Assembly: GCA_022606425.2 (NCBI GenBank)
Contig: JAHDVF020001034.1
Location: forward strand, 930,001 to 994,000
Source of the DNA: Lepidostoma basale
Lineage: Eukaryota > Arthropoda > Insecta > Trichoptera > Lepidostomatidae
Direction of reading: 5' to 3'
Length of the DNA: 64,000 nt
Positions 1 through 10,859 of the stretch are shown here, in pieces. How positions within the stretch are numbered: position 1 is the first letter of the stretch; each line of letters begins with the position of its first letter. Position numbers and translations under genes: made by a program. The notes under the pieces were generated by a model, which searched no databases, was not told the DNA's origin, and saw nothing but the letters and a program-made list of their open reading frames with translations.

Positions 1-39
1 CATGGATTTATCACATTCGTCGTAAAATCTCCTGTTCAT

Positions 40-290
40 TTTTATATTGTACGTGCTTTTTAAATTTATCAACTTACCATTACGCCGTCTCTCCCAAGGG
101 GTAGGCAGAAATAATGGACTGCCATCCTTTTCTTTCCTGACATACTTCTCTCGCTTCCTCAACATTCATGCATCGTGTCATGCACGCACGTCGATTTTTC
201 CTACTCCTCGCGTGGCTGGCATTCAATATTTGATTTATTTTACCTGCCACGTTTTCCTCTATTTCTAGTTCCATTTACATCATTATCATA
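40..290 (-). mobile_element. LINE-A 3' fragment
   Basis: The minus strand reads the 3' end of the LINE-A family (best copy at 30178-31405): the conserved C-terminal coding block, then the GGAGACGGCGTAATGG terminus near 75-90. The reading frame is broken. Family membership comes from near-identity to the other copies in this window. Confidence 0.75.
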
Positions 291-524
291 TACTTGTTTG
301 AAAAAAACCGGTGGATTCGTGGAACATAAATTACATAGTTAATATGTGCACCATCTAAAAAGAACATTTTGTGTTAAATTATTTTTATTTTGTTATTTTA
401 TTTTATATTATTTGTTTTAGATTTATTTTGTGGGTGTTGGACGATCGAAGTGTGCGTGGGAGATGCCTATTGGTGGCGATGAGGTTCGCAACCCATCACA
501 CCGCGTCTCCCGCGGGGCGAAAAG

Positions 525-612
525 AGAAGGATGGAGTGCTTCATCAGTAAAAGTGTGACAGTCCATTCTTTCTGCCTACCCTTTCGGGGAGACGGCGTGA
601 TGGTTAGTTAGT
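525..612 (+). mobile_element. LINE-A extreme 3' end
   Basis: A short plus-strand piece of the LINE-A terminus, with the last codons, the GGGGAGACGGCGTGATGG end and the start of a GTTA-repeat tail at about 600-612. It abuts an opposite-orientation fragment of the same family. Confidence 0.7.
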
Positions 613-900
613 CATATACTTTTTTGACCATTATATCTTCATTCATTATTTCCATGTGTCCAAACCATCTTAATGATCCTTATTATTTTGGTCATTACAC
701 TTTCATTCGCACCGCATACATTTCTTATATTTTCATCACTCTATCGTACACAGATTTTCGATTTACATTACGACACTCTATCGTACACAGATTTTCGATT
801 TACATTACGACACTCTATCGTACACAAATTTTCCTCACATTTCTACTGCATTTAATCTACTTTCATCCTTCTTTTGCCAGTTCCATGCTTCGCCTCGTTT
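612..900 (-). mobile_element. LINE-A internal fragment with a 37-bp triplication
   Basis: The minus strand carries degenerate LINE-A coding sequence (region of the WFGHM motif and upstream). Within it a 37-bp unit starting CACTCTATCG is tandemly repeated about three times from 737 to 835, an expansion absent from the other copies. Confidence 0.65.
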
Positions 901-959
901 TTTTATTGAGCATAAATATTGATAATTGGAATTACTTAAAAAGTAGAATCTAGTTTCTA

Positions 960-1600
960 GGAAAAAAAAAAAAAGGAACCGATAGAGAGCTGTTGTCGAG
1001 TGTGAAGATTAGTTAAGTCATGTGCTAAAGGGAGAAAAATACCACCTCCTTTGGCTAATAATCACGGGCAAGATGGACGGCGAGGAATTAGGAGAAGAGA
1101 GTTGCCCTGACTGTGGAATATAAGGAATTGGACGGGAATGAGGAGAATTTAGAACCTATTTTCAAGTAGCGCAGAACCGAGATGCTTCCGCTGCAGTGAT
1201 CGCCATCGTTGAGGGACCTGAATCGGCACCAGAATACGAAGAAGAATTACAATTTATTCGTAAATAATGAAAACAAAAAAATTTGTCTTGATTGAAATAT
1301 TAAGTTTTATTTTAATTAAAAAATTCCGACCGATTTCGGCACATTCGTCACGTTTTTATTGATTCGTTGAAGTCGTCGAGAGAAGAACAAAATCATAGTT
1401 AGAGAATGGTTCAATTGCAGCATAACAACCCTATTCATAGCTGCTCTATCAAAAGTAAATAGCAATGATGTTGTGCAACCTCCGAAAGGAAAGAAACGAG
1501 AAGAAGACGAATTGATTTGATCAATCGATGTCATGTTCTCCTCGGTCTGTCTTGATTTCGTGCGCCATTCACGAAAACATGTGGGAAAAAATCTTTATTA
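960..1600. other. Unclassified intergenic sequence
   Basis: No gene was recognised. A poly-A run at 961-974 begins a GA-rich stretch (980-1250) with a broken plus-strand frame resembling the C-terminal tail of a LINE ORF, but nothing specific enough to name a family. 1260-1600 is AT-rich. Confidence 0.35.
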
Positions 1601-1632
1601 TCTTTTAAAAAAAAATTGGCTGATTTGTAACC

Positions 1633-1658
1633 CTGACGAAGCTCCGGCGGGAGCGAAA
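1633..1658 (+). ncRNA. Hammerhead-like core in a repeat
   Basis: CTGACGA is followed by one extra base, a perfect 5-bp hairpin stem (GCTCC/GGAGC, loop GGCG) and GAAAA. This is the layout of a hammerhead catalytic core except for the extra base before stem II. Stems I and III are not convincing, so this may be a decayed ribozyme or a look-alike. Related cores are annotated at 2745, 35806 and 51597. Confidence 0.3.
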
Positions 1659-1713
1659 ACGGTTGGTATTAACAAAAATACTAGTATACTCGTATATCTG
1701 TGTATAAACTAAT

Positions 1714-1990
1714 AATATTGTTAATGTGAATGAAAATGTCTATCTTCAGGGAGTTGTATTATTATATATATATATTATATGAAATGACATATTTCGCCCT
1801 TCTAAGGCATTATTTTTTTATTTATTTAGACGTACAATAATAATACTGTATTCCCATGAGTATAAAACTCAAATAATACTCAAATATAGAAGGGTGTAGT
1901 GTAATATTAGAAGGGCGAAACATGTCATTCCATCTAAAATACAATAAAACGCCTTGAAGACAGACATTTTCATCCATATAAATTATTTAA
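1714..1990. mobile_element. Foldback MITE FB1, copy 1
   Basis: An inverted-repeat element whose arms carry GAATGACATGTTTCGCCC and TCTAAGGCATTA on one side and their reverse complements on the other, framed by GAAAATGTC-type outer arms and an ATTTAATATGGAGTTTTACA flank. No coding capacity. At least seven further copies or parts lie in the window. Confidence 0.7.
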
Positions 1991-2044
1991 TATGGAGTTT
2001 TACATTAAAGATTATAAATTATTTAATATGACCCTTAGATGTTC

Positions 2045-2290
2045 TCCTGTATTGAAAGCGATTCGTCTTTTAAATAGGGTTGCAAAAGAGATAGACCTCT
2101 TTGGATGAAGTTATGGCGAATTCATGAATACCCTTACGATAAAGGCAGCAAGGAAATAACTGGCATTATCCTATTCATAAGGTTCTATGTACTCGTATTG
2201 TATATTTCCTTTGATATTCTTTTTTTTCACCCTTTACATCGATTTGGCTCGCGCTGTAATGATGTAAGGAGTTTTATCAATAAAATAATT
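2045..2290. other. AT-rich spacer between foldback copies
   Basis: No gene or named repeat was found. A phrase beginning CCTTTACATCGATTTGGCTC at about 2230 recurs at about 22545, so this belongs to an unnamed repeat associated with FB1. Confidence 0.35.
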
Positions 2291-2455
2291 ATAATAATAA
2301 TAATTAGATGGAATAAAATGTTTCGCCCTTTTAAGTTACTATGAAATATAGAAAGGTGTAGTGTAGTCGTAGAAGGGCGAAACATGTTATTCCATCTAAA
2401 ATATAATAAAACTCCTAAAAGGTGGACGTTTTCATTCATATTAATTATTTAATAT
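2290..2455. mobile_element. Foldback MITE FB1, copy 2
   Basis: A compact palindromic copy: the arms with the ATGTTTCGCCC block flank a short centre at about 2340-2365, and the right arm ends in the usual TTTTCATTC and ATTTAATATGGAGTTTTACA sequences. Confidence 0.7.
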
Positions 2456-2464
2456 GGAGTTTTA

Positions 2465-2625
2465 CATATTAGATGGAATGACATGTTGCGCACTTTGAAG
2501 GCACTGTCAAATATATGATAAAAATGTGCAGTGTAGTCGTAGAATGGCGAAACATGTCATTCCATCTAAAATATAATAAAACTCCTAGAAGACAGACGTT
2601 TTCATTCATATTCATTATTAAATAG
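2465..2625. mobile_element. Foldback MITE FB1, copy 3
   Basis: A direct tandem neighbour of copy 2, with degenerate left arm (CATGTTGCGCAC) and better-preserved right arm. The two copies share the flanking ATTTAATATGGAGTTTTACA. Confidence 0.65.
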
Positions 2626-2689
2626 TCCATTGTTTTGGCCAATACACTATGATACTTCAACATTATTACTGTTAAAATTTATAACACTG

Positions 2690-2840
2690 TTATAATATCA
2701 CAACTTATTTTTATTCACTGAGATAAACTAGTTTATTGTAACACCTGATGATGTCAACATCGGTTGGCGAAACAGCTGTCGCGACACTCTCCATGAATAA
2801 AAATAAATTGTGATATTATAACGGTGATATAAATATTAAC
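2690..2840 (+). mobile_element. Repeat carrying a hammerhead-like core
   Basis: Contains CTGATGA (2745-2751), one extra U, a 6-bp stem (GUCAAC/GUUGGC) and GAAAC (2769-2773), followed by the self-complementary ACAGCTGT and GTC, the expected stem III and cleavage triplet of a minimal hammerhead. Stem I pairing is poor. It ends in AAATAAATTGTGATAT, shared with the homologous copy at 35760-35860. Penelope-like elements are the family known to carry such motifs; that assignment is inference. Confidence 0.35.
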
Positions 2841-3235
2841 AGTAATAATATTTCTTCTATATATTTCACTTTTTCTTTTTTATATACTTTGTATATACAA
2901 CACTTATATTAAAAAAATAAAATTACATAGACATGTTTCGGACAACCAGTCCTTCTTCAGTGATATATATTATAAAGATACATTTTTAAAATATTATAAA
3001 ATTGCTTTCATGATCTGACGGATGTTATAAATAAAAATAGATATACTTTATAACATCTGTCAGATCGTGTAAACATTTTTTTAAATGTATCTTTATAATA
3101 TGTATCACAGACGAAGGACTGGTTGTCCGAAACATGTCTATGTAATTTTATTTTTTTTATGTAAGTGTTGTATGTACAAAGTATATAAAAAATAAAAAGT
3201 GAAATAAAGTAACAATATTAATTATTATATTTTGT
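2840..3235. mobile_element. Foldback element FB2
   Basis: A long imperfect palindrome: the left arm (about 2850-3030) contains TTTCGGACAACCAGTCCTTC and the right arm (about 3040-3220) its reverse complement, with matching AT-rich outer parts. No ORF. The centre is at about 3030-3040. Confidence 0.7.
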
Positions 3236-3660
3236 TTTACGTCATTTTTCAAGAAGGGAAAAAATAATGAAACTGTGTTAATTTTTTTTTCAAATATATA
3301 CTCTTAATGTATGTAGATGCAATCGCATTAAAGTAAATGGATGCACATAAATTTTGAAGTCGCATTTTGCTTTGCTATAACGCAAAATGCTTATCCAACA
3401 ACATACGAGTATATAATAGTATTACGGAATTTAGTCGTTCCTTCTCGCATGAATATGTAGTACCTACGCCCAGGTAAGAGGTATTATAACTCGTGATGAA
3501 CAAAAAAACATTCAATTGTAAATATTCTCAATGGAACATTACAGGAATGTAGACTCGCTTATTTGTACTTTCAAAGGAGTAAAAAATTCTATCTTTCTTC
3601 ACTGTCGCCTGATCAATCGCATTCTTACAAACGAAGTACGTTATTTTAAAATCGTTTTTA
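3235..3660. other. AT-rich intergenic sequence
   Basis: No gene or recognisable repeat was seen. Confidence 0.4.
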
Positions 3661-3678
3661 TAGCTTTATACTTGTATT

Positions 3679-4140
3679 GTGGGAAACGTTCATTTTACTA
3701 GAAGTTTTATTTTAGCCTGTGTTCTGCCAGTTGGTACTTATGGTCTTGAAACTAAAACATTGTCCAAACAAAGTGCCGAGAAACTACAAGCGACCCAAAG
3801 AGCCATGGAAAGAGGAGGAATAAGCCTAAAAGTCAGAAACGATACGGTGAGAGAAAAAACTAAGGTCACTGACATCATCCACCGGGTGGCGACTCTGAAA
3901 TGGCATTGGGCAGGTCACGTAGCCAGAAGCTCAGATGAAAAATGGACAAGAAGACTGCTGACTTTAAGACCGTGGACGGCTAAGAGAAGTGCAGGGCGAC
4001 CGCGACTACGGTGGAATGATGATCTGAACAAACACGTCGGAATAACCTGGATGCAGTCTGCACAAGACAGAGTGACATGGAAGTGAATGGAGGAGGCCTT
4101 TTTCCAGAAGTGGACGGGAATAGGCTGAGGAAGAAGAAGA
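3679..4140 (+). pseudogene. LINE-B reverse transcriptase C-terminus (copy 1)
   Basis: An open stretch of 135 codons encodes the C-terminal region of a non-LTR retrotransposon polyprotein. It has the LP-x-GTYGLET start, an R-A-M-E-R block, HWAGHVARSSDEKWTRR and a GRPRLRWNDD motif. The element is 5' truncated and ends in an AAGAAGAAGAAGG tail at about 4130-4143. It differs enough from the 37.6 kb copy that it may be a sister family. Confidence 0.7.
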
Positions 4141-4149
4141 AGGAAGATA

Positions 4150-4540
4150 TGTTTAGCCAATGAGAATTTATAAGACACGAATACGACCCATCATGACATA
4201 TGGGATCGAATGCAGGGCGGACACCACAATCACAAAAAACGCGCTCAGAGTGTCATAGAATAAGGAATTCGAGGATAAGGGAGATATGCGAGGTCGAGGA
4301 TTACATATGGTGGAGATGGCAAAAGATTAGTAACTGGTATGCACACGTGAAGAGAATGGATCCATCCAGACTCCTCTCATTGTGTTGCACGGCCAACTCC
4401 AAGTAGACGACCCTGGGAAAACCACCGAAGAAATGGATCGACAACTGGGAGTCGACCTCAAAGGAGGCCAATTCCCCTTTAGGTTTCTAAAGAGGATTTG
4501 GCTGTTTGGACTAAGAAGAAGAAGAAAAAGACGTGTTTAG
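4150..4540 (+). pseudogene. LINE-B C-terminal remnant (copy 2)
   Basis: A degenerate relative of the copy at 37635-38184: broken frames still show an ITYGIECRAD-like start, an IREICEVED block and a WRWQK block. It ends in GAAGAAGAAGAAAAAG at about 4514-4530. It lies head-to-tail behind copy 1. Confidence 0.65.
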
Positions 4541-4599
4541 CCAATTTTTATATTTGATTTATTATTTAAAGAGACACCACATTGACTATAGTAGTTTCA

Positions 4600-5075
4600 A
4601 ATGCAAAATAATATTATATTAATATTAACGTTAATATTAACCATAAACATAGTACCTACATGACTTATTTATAATGTTGATATCTATTTTTCTGAAATAT
4701 AATGTAGTTAATCAAATATAATTAAATATAATATATGCTGTGATATTTATGATGTATTAAATGTATGTGATTTGCTGTATCTCTGATTTAATTTTGAAAT
4801 GTTTCTGATTTTATTATTCTATGCAAGGATTTTTCCTAAATAATAACTTCATTCTGAGAATAATTACATATTTATAACCATGCTATTTCATTATGTTACA
4901 TTGTGAAAGTTTTAATTTATTTCTGATGTGTGAAATTTGCTAAAAATATTATTTATTAATTCTAAGATTTTTTAATATTATATTTATTTGATAATGCTGT
5001 GCTATATTTCTGATATGTTGAAATTTCTATAATTATTCTGTTTGCTTTAAAAAAAATATGCTAAATTTGTTAGTT
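4600..5075. other. AT-rich sequence grading into a satellite
   Basis: No gene was found. Words such as GATTTGCTGTATCTCTGAT recur irregularly and look like decayed units of the 40-bp satellite that follows. Confidence 0.45.
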
Positions 5076-5495
5076 GTGAAATTTGCTATATCTCAGATGT
5101 AATGATTAATGATATATTCAATTTGCTATATCTCCGATGTACTGATTACTGATATATTCAATTTGCTATATATTCAATGTAGTGATAACTGATATATTCA
5201 ATTTGCTATATCTTCGATATAATGATATCTGATATATTCAATTTGCTATATCTCCGATGTAGTGATATCTGATATATTCAATTTGATATATCTCAGGTGT
5301 AATGATTACTGATATATTCAATTTGCTATATCTCCGATGTAGTGATATCTGATATATTCAATTTGATATATCTCCGATATAGTGATATCTGATATATTCA
5401 GTTTTCTATATCTCCGATGTAGTGGTATCTGATATATCCAATTTGCTATATCTCCGATGTAGTAGTATCTGATATATTCAATTTGTTATATTAAT
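5076..5495 (+). repeat. 40-bp tandem satellite, about 10 units
   Basis: The unit starts GATATATTCAATTTGCTATA and continues with TCTCCGATGTAGTGATATCT. The starts at 5191, 5231 and 5271 give an exact 40-bp period. Units differ by a few substitutions. No coding potential. Confidence 0.9.
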
Positions 5496-5499
5496 GGTG

Positions 5500-5770
5500 T
5501 ATTATCAAATAATCCTCCCCTTAACAAAATAAAATTTCCTCCCTTTATAAATAAAAAAAATTAAGCGAAAATAATATAAATATATTTACTACTATATACC
5601 TATTTACCAAAATATTGTTAAATTTGTAAATAAAAACTATTTATGCTCTGAAGTAATACAAAAAAAATCAAGTTCATATTTTCACATAAATGAATCTAAA
5701 AATACTTCTAGGGCAACTTTATTCGGCAAATTTTACCTATGATACATACTAAGTGGAATATTATTGAAAA
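5500..5770. other. AT-rich spacer
   Basis: No gene or repeat was recognised. Confidence 0.4.
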
Positions 5771-6525
5771 ATGAAAATGATTTTCAAAAAGTCCAATGTA
5801 ATGATTTTCGAAAAAGAAGGAAGCATGACAGTCTGCAACATTAGTGTAAACGGTGAAAATCTGGAACAAGTGGATGAATTTGTTTATTTAGGAAGTATGT
5901 TTACAAAGGATGGGAGGATGGAGAAGGATATTGAAAGAAGGGTTGGGGCAGGCAACAGAATAAATGGTGCACTTAAAGTTGTCTTCGCAAACAAAAGCCT
6001 ATCCAAAAAGCCAAGATGGCAGTGCACAATGGTGTTCTTGTGCCGACCCTTATGTATGGAAGTGAAGCATGGAACTGGCAAAAGAAGGATGAAAGTAGAA
6101 TAAATGCAGTAGAAATGAGATCTCAAAGACGAATGTGTGTCAAATCTGTATATGATAGAGTGACAAATGCAAGTATAAGAAATGAATATGGTGCGAATGA
6201 AAGTGTTGTGAACAAAATAAGGAAAGGGTCATTAAAATGGTTTGGACACATGGAAAGAATGAGTGAAGACAGAATGGTAAAGAAGTTATATGTAAACGGC
6301 GTGAACGGAGCTAGAAATAGAGGAAGGCCGAGGAAAACGTGGCACGATCAAATCAATCAAATATTGAATGTCGGACACGTGAGGAGTCGGAGAAATCGAC
6401 GTGCGTGCATGACAAGATGTATGAATTTAGAGGAAGCGAAAGAAGTATGTCAGGACAGAACAGTGTGGCGTTCCATTCTTTCCGCCTACCCCTCCGGGGA
6501 GACGGCGTGATGGTAAGTTAGTTTT
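5771..6525 (+). pseudogene. LINE-A reverse transcriptase C-terminal half, plus strand
   Basis: Two overlapping frames (5771-6103 and 6016-6510) cover the region after the RT palm: SNVMIFEKEG, EFVYLGSMFTKDGRMEKDI, AVHNGVLVPTLMYGSEAW, KWFGHMERM, GRPRKTWHDQINQIL, RRACMTRCMNLEEAKEV, ending SAYPSGETA. A frameshift lies near 6016-6050. The ORF ends almost at the 3' terminus (GGAGACGGCGTGATGG at 6498-6513) with GTTAGTT after it. Confidence 0.85.
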
Positions 6526-6915
6526 TTTTTATGAAAATAAAACCAAAAGATTTTTGAGCTAATGATTGAAGAAAAAATTGTTAAAATTTTGTATACAATC
6601 ACTGTGAAATGGAAAAAAGTTGAGAAACACCGAAGAAAAATGGTTTGATCAAGTAAATATAGTTTGAGTGTTAACAAAATCGACAAATACATCGGCAAAT
6701 TGCCACTTGCTTTCGTTTTCACCGATCTAATAAATACATATATTTAATTTACGATGTGCATGTCATATCAAAGCAGAATGCGATGACTGAATAACAAAAA
6801 GTCATACGAAATGTCTCTCTATGTCTCTTTTCTGTGTCTCCTCTGCATCTCTTATCCACGTCTCATCTCCATGACTCCACTCCATATCTCCGCTCCGTGT
6901 CTCATCTCTATGTCT
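6525..6915. other. Unclassified sequence with CT-rich simple repeat
   Basis: No gene. The stretch 6810-6915 is a degenerate repeat of ATGTCTCTC/CCGTGTCTCATCTC words. Confidence 0.4.
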
Positions 6916-6919
6916 CGTT

Positions 6920-7110
6920 AATTAATACGAATGGAAACGTCAGTTTCCTAGAAGTTTTATTATATTTTATGGGAATGACATGTTTCGCCATTCTAAGGAA
7001 TTATCAAATGTCATTTGATAATGCCTTAGAAGGGCAAAACATGTCATTCCCATAAAATATAATAAAATTTCCAGAAAATTGACGTTTTCATTCGTATTAA
7101 ATATGGAGTT
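6920..7110. mobile_element. Foldback MITE FB1, copy 4
   Basis: A nearly symmetric palindrome about the centre at 7000-7012. Both arms carry the GGGAATGACATGTTTCG block and outer AATACGAATG-type ends. No ORF. Confidence 0.8.
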
Positions 7111-7119
7111 TTACATAAT

Positions 7120-7255
7120 TGTTCAAGAAACAATAAATCTATGTCTCATTATGTTGTATGTGTATAATATCTTACCTGTACTCAAAGGCCTTAATCATTT
7201 ATGCTGTTTGTAATGTCTTTTGAGTAAATAAACTGATTTGATTTGAAATATTAGT
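7120..7255 (+). mobile_element. LINE-C 3' tail
   Basis: Only the untranslated end of LINE-C is present: TAATATCTTACCTGTACTCA, AATGTCTTTTGAGTAAATAA and the TGATTTGATTTGA simple-repeat tail. It matches 11760-11880 closely. Confidence 0.75.
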
Positions 7256-8085
7256 TTAAATCTTTATTCTTTGAAATTCATTTGAAATTTTATTTGAAAT
7301 TAGTTAAAATCAGTATTATTTGAAATTTTTATTTAAAATATTGAGTTATTATTTGAAAATTTTAAAATAAAATGTGTCTCCACATCTGAAAATACAAAAT
7401 AACTTTTACCATGAAATTTCAAAAAACAAAATTAATTATATTTTTATAATCGATTTCAGCTTAGATATCTTCTTCGTGACAGACAAGGTCTCTTAATACT
7501 TCTCTTTCTCTTGCCATTGTGGCCGACATTGTGTCGTCCAAACTTTCGTCGAAGTCCCGAAAGTGTGATAATGTAAGTGATTTTATATTGGAATAATTGA
7601 ATGATACTATCCATAACAGTTACACTCAGAAATTACTGTAAACATCGCGGGAATCCATTACTATATATAATACATTTGTGGCGAGTGAGTTAAAAAATAC
7701 ATTTTATCACAGATTCTCGGACATTTTTCCAATTTTGGAATTAAAAGCTCCAAGAATTTCTCAAAACAAGTTAGCCACCAGACACGAGAATGCAATGGAT
7801 GTAACAACACGCTCATAATCGAGCTGAAAAAGTGCAAAAATGTACCGTCAATTTCCGATGCCATTTACGACTACAAGCCCGCTGCGGAGTCCCTTTTCGG
7901 GCGCATAACGTTGCGAGGGGAAAAAACTACAGTCCTGCACATAACACACGAAACAACAGTGTTTAAATAAAGTAGAAAATATACCCATTCACTATTTGTA
8001 ATTTATTTATTTTTATTATCCTCTACCTGGGAGAGTTTGGGGTATGTCCTTGGCTCTATCCAACGACATTTCTCTTGGGTATGCT
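7255..8085. other. No gene recognised
   Basis: AT-rich. The block 7440-7580 (GACAAGGTCTCTTAATACTTC region) vaguely resembles 51720-51860, so it may be an unnamed dispersed repeat. Nothing else was identified. Confidence 0.35.
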
Positions 8086-8089
8086 AGGG

Positions 8090-8400
8090 TTTGACTCCCT
8101 GAGGAGGGAAGGATTTACAGCAACGCATTTTTAAACCTGATTCGGGACTATATTGAGAACCTCTATATTCTGGAACAAACAGGTATTTTTGTCTCTGATA
8201 GTTACCTGCGACAGCGCCTATATCAGTTGTTATTTGCTCCGTCCCGCAGAACCAACCTACCTTTGGTGCTCCCAGTAGGAACAGCAATTTGGACGTTGAA
8301 TCTAATCGTCTCGGATTTGGACATTGTTAGTGTCAGTGAGGCAGTGTTACTAAAAATATATATTACAAATTCTGGAAAGAGTACTGCCTAAGATATGAAA
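8090..8400 (+). pseudogene. LINE-C ORF C-terminus
   Basis: In one frame the plus strand reads LIRDYIENLYILEQTGIFV, then a SYLRQRLYQLLF block and RRTNLPLVLPVG. This is the conserved C-terminal tail of CR1/L2-like LINE proteins. The stop and most of the tail are diverged. The adjacent 8400-8690 block is the same family inverted. Confidence 0.65.
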
Positions 8401-8690
8401 CTAAGAAAATATCTCAGAAGAATCCCAAATACACTAATATGTCGACGTCAGTGAGGCAGTACTCTTTCCGGAATTGATAATATATTTTTATGAGACGATT
8501 AAATTCAACGTCCGTATTGCTCTTCCTACCGGGATCACCAAAGGCAGGTTGGTTCTGCGTTACGGAGCAAATAAAAATTTATGCCGGCGTTGTCACAGAT
8601 AACCATCAGGAACAAAAATACCAATTTGTTACAGAAAGCTTCGTTTGTCTTCTTCACAGGACGAAATTTCGATATCCTGTCTAAACAGAT
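8400..8690 (-). pseudogene. LINE-C C-terminal fragment, inverted
   Basis: The minus strand repeats the block of the preceding entry (the CAGAACCAACCTGCCTTTGG region lies near 8540-8560), so 8090-8690 forms a loose inverted pair with a shared CGTCAGTGAGGCAGT word. Confidence 0.6.
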
Positions 8691-8840
8691 CACAAGATCT
8701 ATTTAAGAAGGCGAGAAAAACTTATTAATGGTGTTACATAATATAAGCATGCAGCGTATTAAATTGATAATTGCTTCATGTATTTTGACAAGAGCAAAAC
8801 TGTAGCGCGATGTAACTCCATACAACAACATCTATAGAGT
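8690..8840. other. Short unassigned spacer
   Basis: No gene or repeat was recognised. Confidence 0.35.
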
Positions 8841-8844
8841 GTTT

Positions 8845-9345
8845 TTGTTTTAGAGGTTTGGTTTTTTAATTGGCAACATTGTTTCTACAGACTGTCAGTT
8901 TGACAGTTAACAGTTGATTTGTAGTCGGTGCGTTTTGTCATTTCTCCATGAATAGACTGACGTCAGAACAGCGCTTGCAAACTGTGAAAATTTATTTTGA
9001 AAATCATGGTTCGGTTCGCCAAACTTATCGTACACTACGTTCATTTTACGGTCGACATAATCGTCCATCCGAGCAAGTTATTCGGAAGACCATGGATCGT
9101 TTTCGCACCACGTACACTCTAATGGATTACACGCATCCACAAAGACGACAAACAGTGCGCAGAGAAGAAGTTATTCCTGCTGTGGAGCGTAGTGTTGAGG
9201 AGAATCCGAATAAGTCGATTCGCCATCGTGCACAGCAATTGGAGCTGTGCCCATTCACTTTGTGGAAGATTCTGCAGAAAGATCTTGGCTTAAAAGCTTA
9301 CAAGATCCAGCTTGTGCAAGAGTTGAAATCGTTTATTACCGACAT
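8845..9345 (+). pseudogene. Mariner-like transposase N-terminus (truncated)
   Basis: A frame from ATG 8948 reads about 130 residues of a helix-turn-helix transposase N-terminus: a SEQRLQTVKIYFENHGSVRQ helix, NRPSEQVIRK, TMDRFRTTYTLMDYTHPQRR, and LCPFTLWKILQKDLGLKAYK. It ends before any catalytic DDE region. Upstream 8845-8945 is the element terminus (TTTTAGAGGTTTGG), shared with copies at 12483-13000 and 19605-19936. This identifies a Tc1/mariner-superfamily element; the exact family was not resolved. Confidence 0.7.
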
Positions 9346-9735
9346 TTTGAATTTCGTGTTTTTTTTTGGTGTTTCCGTATTGGCCATACTGCAGCGGACT
9401 GTAGAGATGGGAGTTCTGAATGGTAATCGAACCATTGGCCACCTCCAACGTACCTGAATCCAAATAAGGCTCGCCGCGGGAGACAACCGGTGCACGCTGC
9501 TACCGCGTAGTACTCGCCTGATCACGACCGGCAGCCGAAGATACAACCGTCTTCACTGCGAATGTGATCAATAAATTATATAAATATTGTCTAATGTACA
9601 TTCTAAAGCATCCAATAATTTTTATTACACATCTCATTCCATAATTCCTTAGATTTTAAATATCCACGAAAAGATCGAATAGAATAATTGAAGAAGCGCC
9701 ATCTCTAAATATAAGGCAGCTTTGAGATCAAATCA
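9345..9735. other. Unassigned; GC-rich repeat end
   Basis: A block at 9400-9550 is markedly GC-richer than its neighbours and ends in AATGTGATCAATAAATTATA, which looks like the 3' end of a retrotransposon of unknown family. No intact ORF. Confidence 0.35.
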
Positions 9736-10625
9736 TATATATCATCTTCTACGCTGATGAAGTCGCAATATTGGCTGAAAACGAAGACGATCTCCAAAAG
9801 CTATTATAGAGATTTCACACCGCTATAGCGGCTGCTAGTTTAAAATACATCATCATATCAAATCAAATCAGATTATTTCATCAACAGACATTACAAAATT
9901 ATTTTTTAAGGTAAAATAATATATTGTGTATAGTATAATACCAGAAACGCATGAGACATGGTTCAACATTAGGAAGACAGGATACTCTCCAGAATTAAGA
10001 GTATTTACCTTCTGAACGTACTTTCACTAATATGAAAGACGTCGATCTCCGAGGAGACCGCGTTCAGCAGATTAATTGCTCTTTCCACCGGTGCCACCAG
10101 AGGCAAACATGAAAATTACAATGGCCAAAACTATAAAAAAACATGACATTTTCAAAACAACATGTGTAATGTAAACTAGCCCTTGAAAATACACAAATTG
10201 GACAGGTGATGAAATTTTAATATCTTGGTATCAATGTATTGAGTCATAGTGATATTCTTGAAAAGGCGAAAAGCCAGGTGACGAAAGCTTTAGTTCGAAA
10301 AACAAAAACGTGCAACTGAAGAGTAAAGTCCGAATCTATAATACAAAACTCGTGTCAGGCCGGTAATAACATATGGCATTGAAACAAGAGCTGACACAAT
10401 TCGCACTTAATCACTTCTCAAAACCCTCAGATAAATTACAATCAGGACTCTACTAGACAATATAAGAAACCCCACAATCAAAGTAATTTGTGATATTCAC
10501 GATGTTTTCAGAGGGGGGAGACAAAGAAGAAGGTATTGGAGAGACCATGTGGAAAAAATGGACGCCCAAAAACTACCACAACCTTGCCTTACATAGGAAA
10601 CCTGCGGGAAGAAAGATGCTTCTTA
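9735..10625 (+). pseudogene. LINE-B fragment with RT palm motif, interrupted
   Basis: From 9750 the plus strand encodes IFYADEVAILAENEDDLQKLL, a decayed reverse-transcriptase palm (YADD to YADE). After an inserted LINE-C piece (9843-10110) the frame resumes with KSKVRIYNTKL-like and GGRQRRRYWRDHVEKMDAQ-like blocks up to about 10600. Stops and frameshifts are frequent. Confidence 0.65.
9843..10110 (-). mobile_element. LINE-C 3' end nested in LINE-B
   Basis: The minus strand reads a LINE-C C-terminus and tail: the TCAAATCAAATCAG simple repeat marks the 3' end at about 9853, and the last coding block (GGTGCCACCAGAGGCAA on the plus strand) lies at 10091-10108. It splits the surrounding LINE-B, so it is the younger insertion. 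Confidence 0.7.
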
Positions 10626-10859
10626 ACTTTTGATTTTTTGTAATGAATTAATTTAATTTATTTCGGATAACATACAGCGATTTGAATACTCGTACATAAA
10701 TAACACAAAGAAAGAATACTGGAATGACAATTAGATACATGCTGCCACGGTTCATGCTTTATATAATTTACAAGAATACATATTTTTAAGATACATAAAA
10801 ACGTACATATAATATTTAAAAATAAAAAAAAATCGTCCATTGTTTTGGCCGAAATGTGC

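Noticed and set aside
7661..7864. Minus-strand ORF of 67 codons
   Set aside because: No recognisable motif or gene context.
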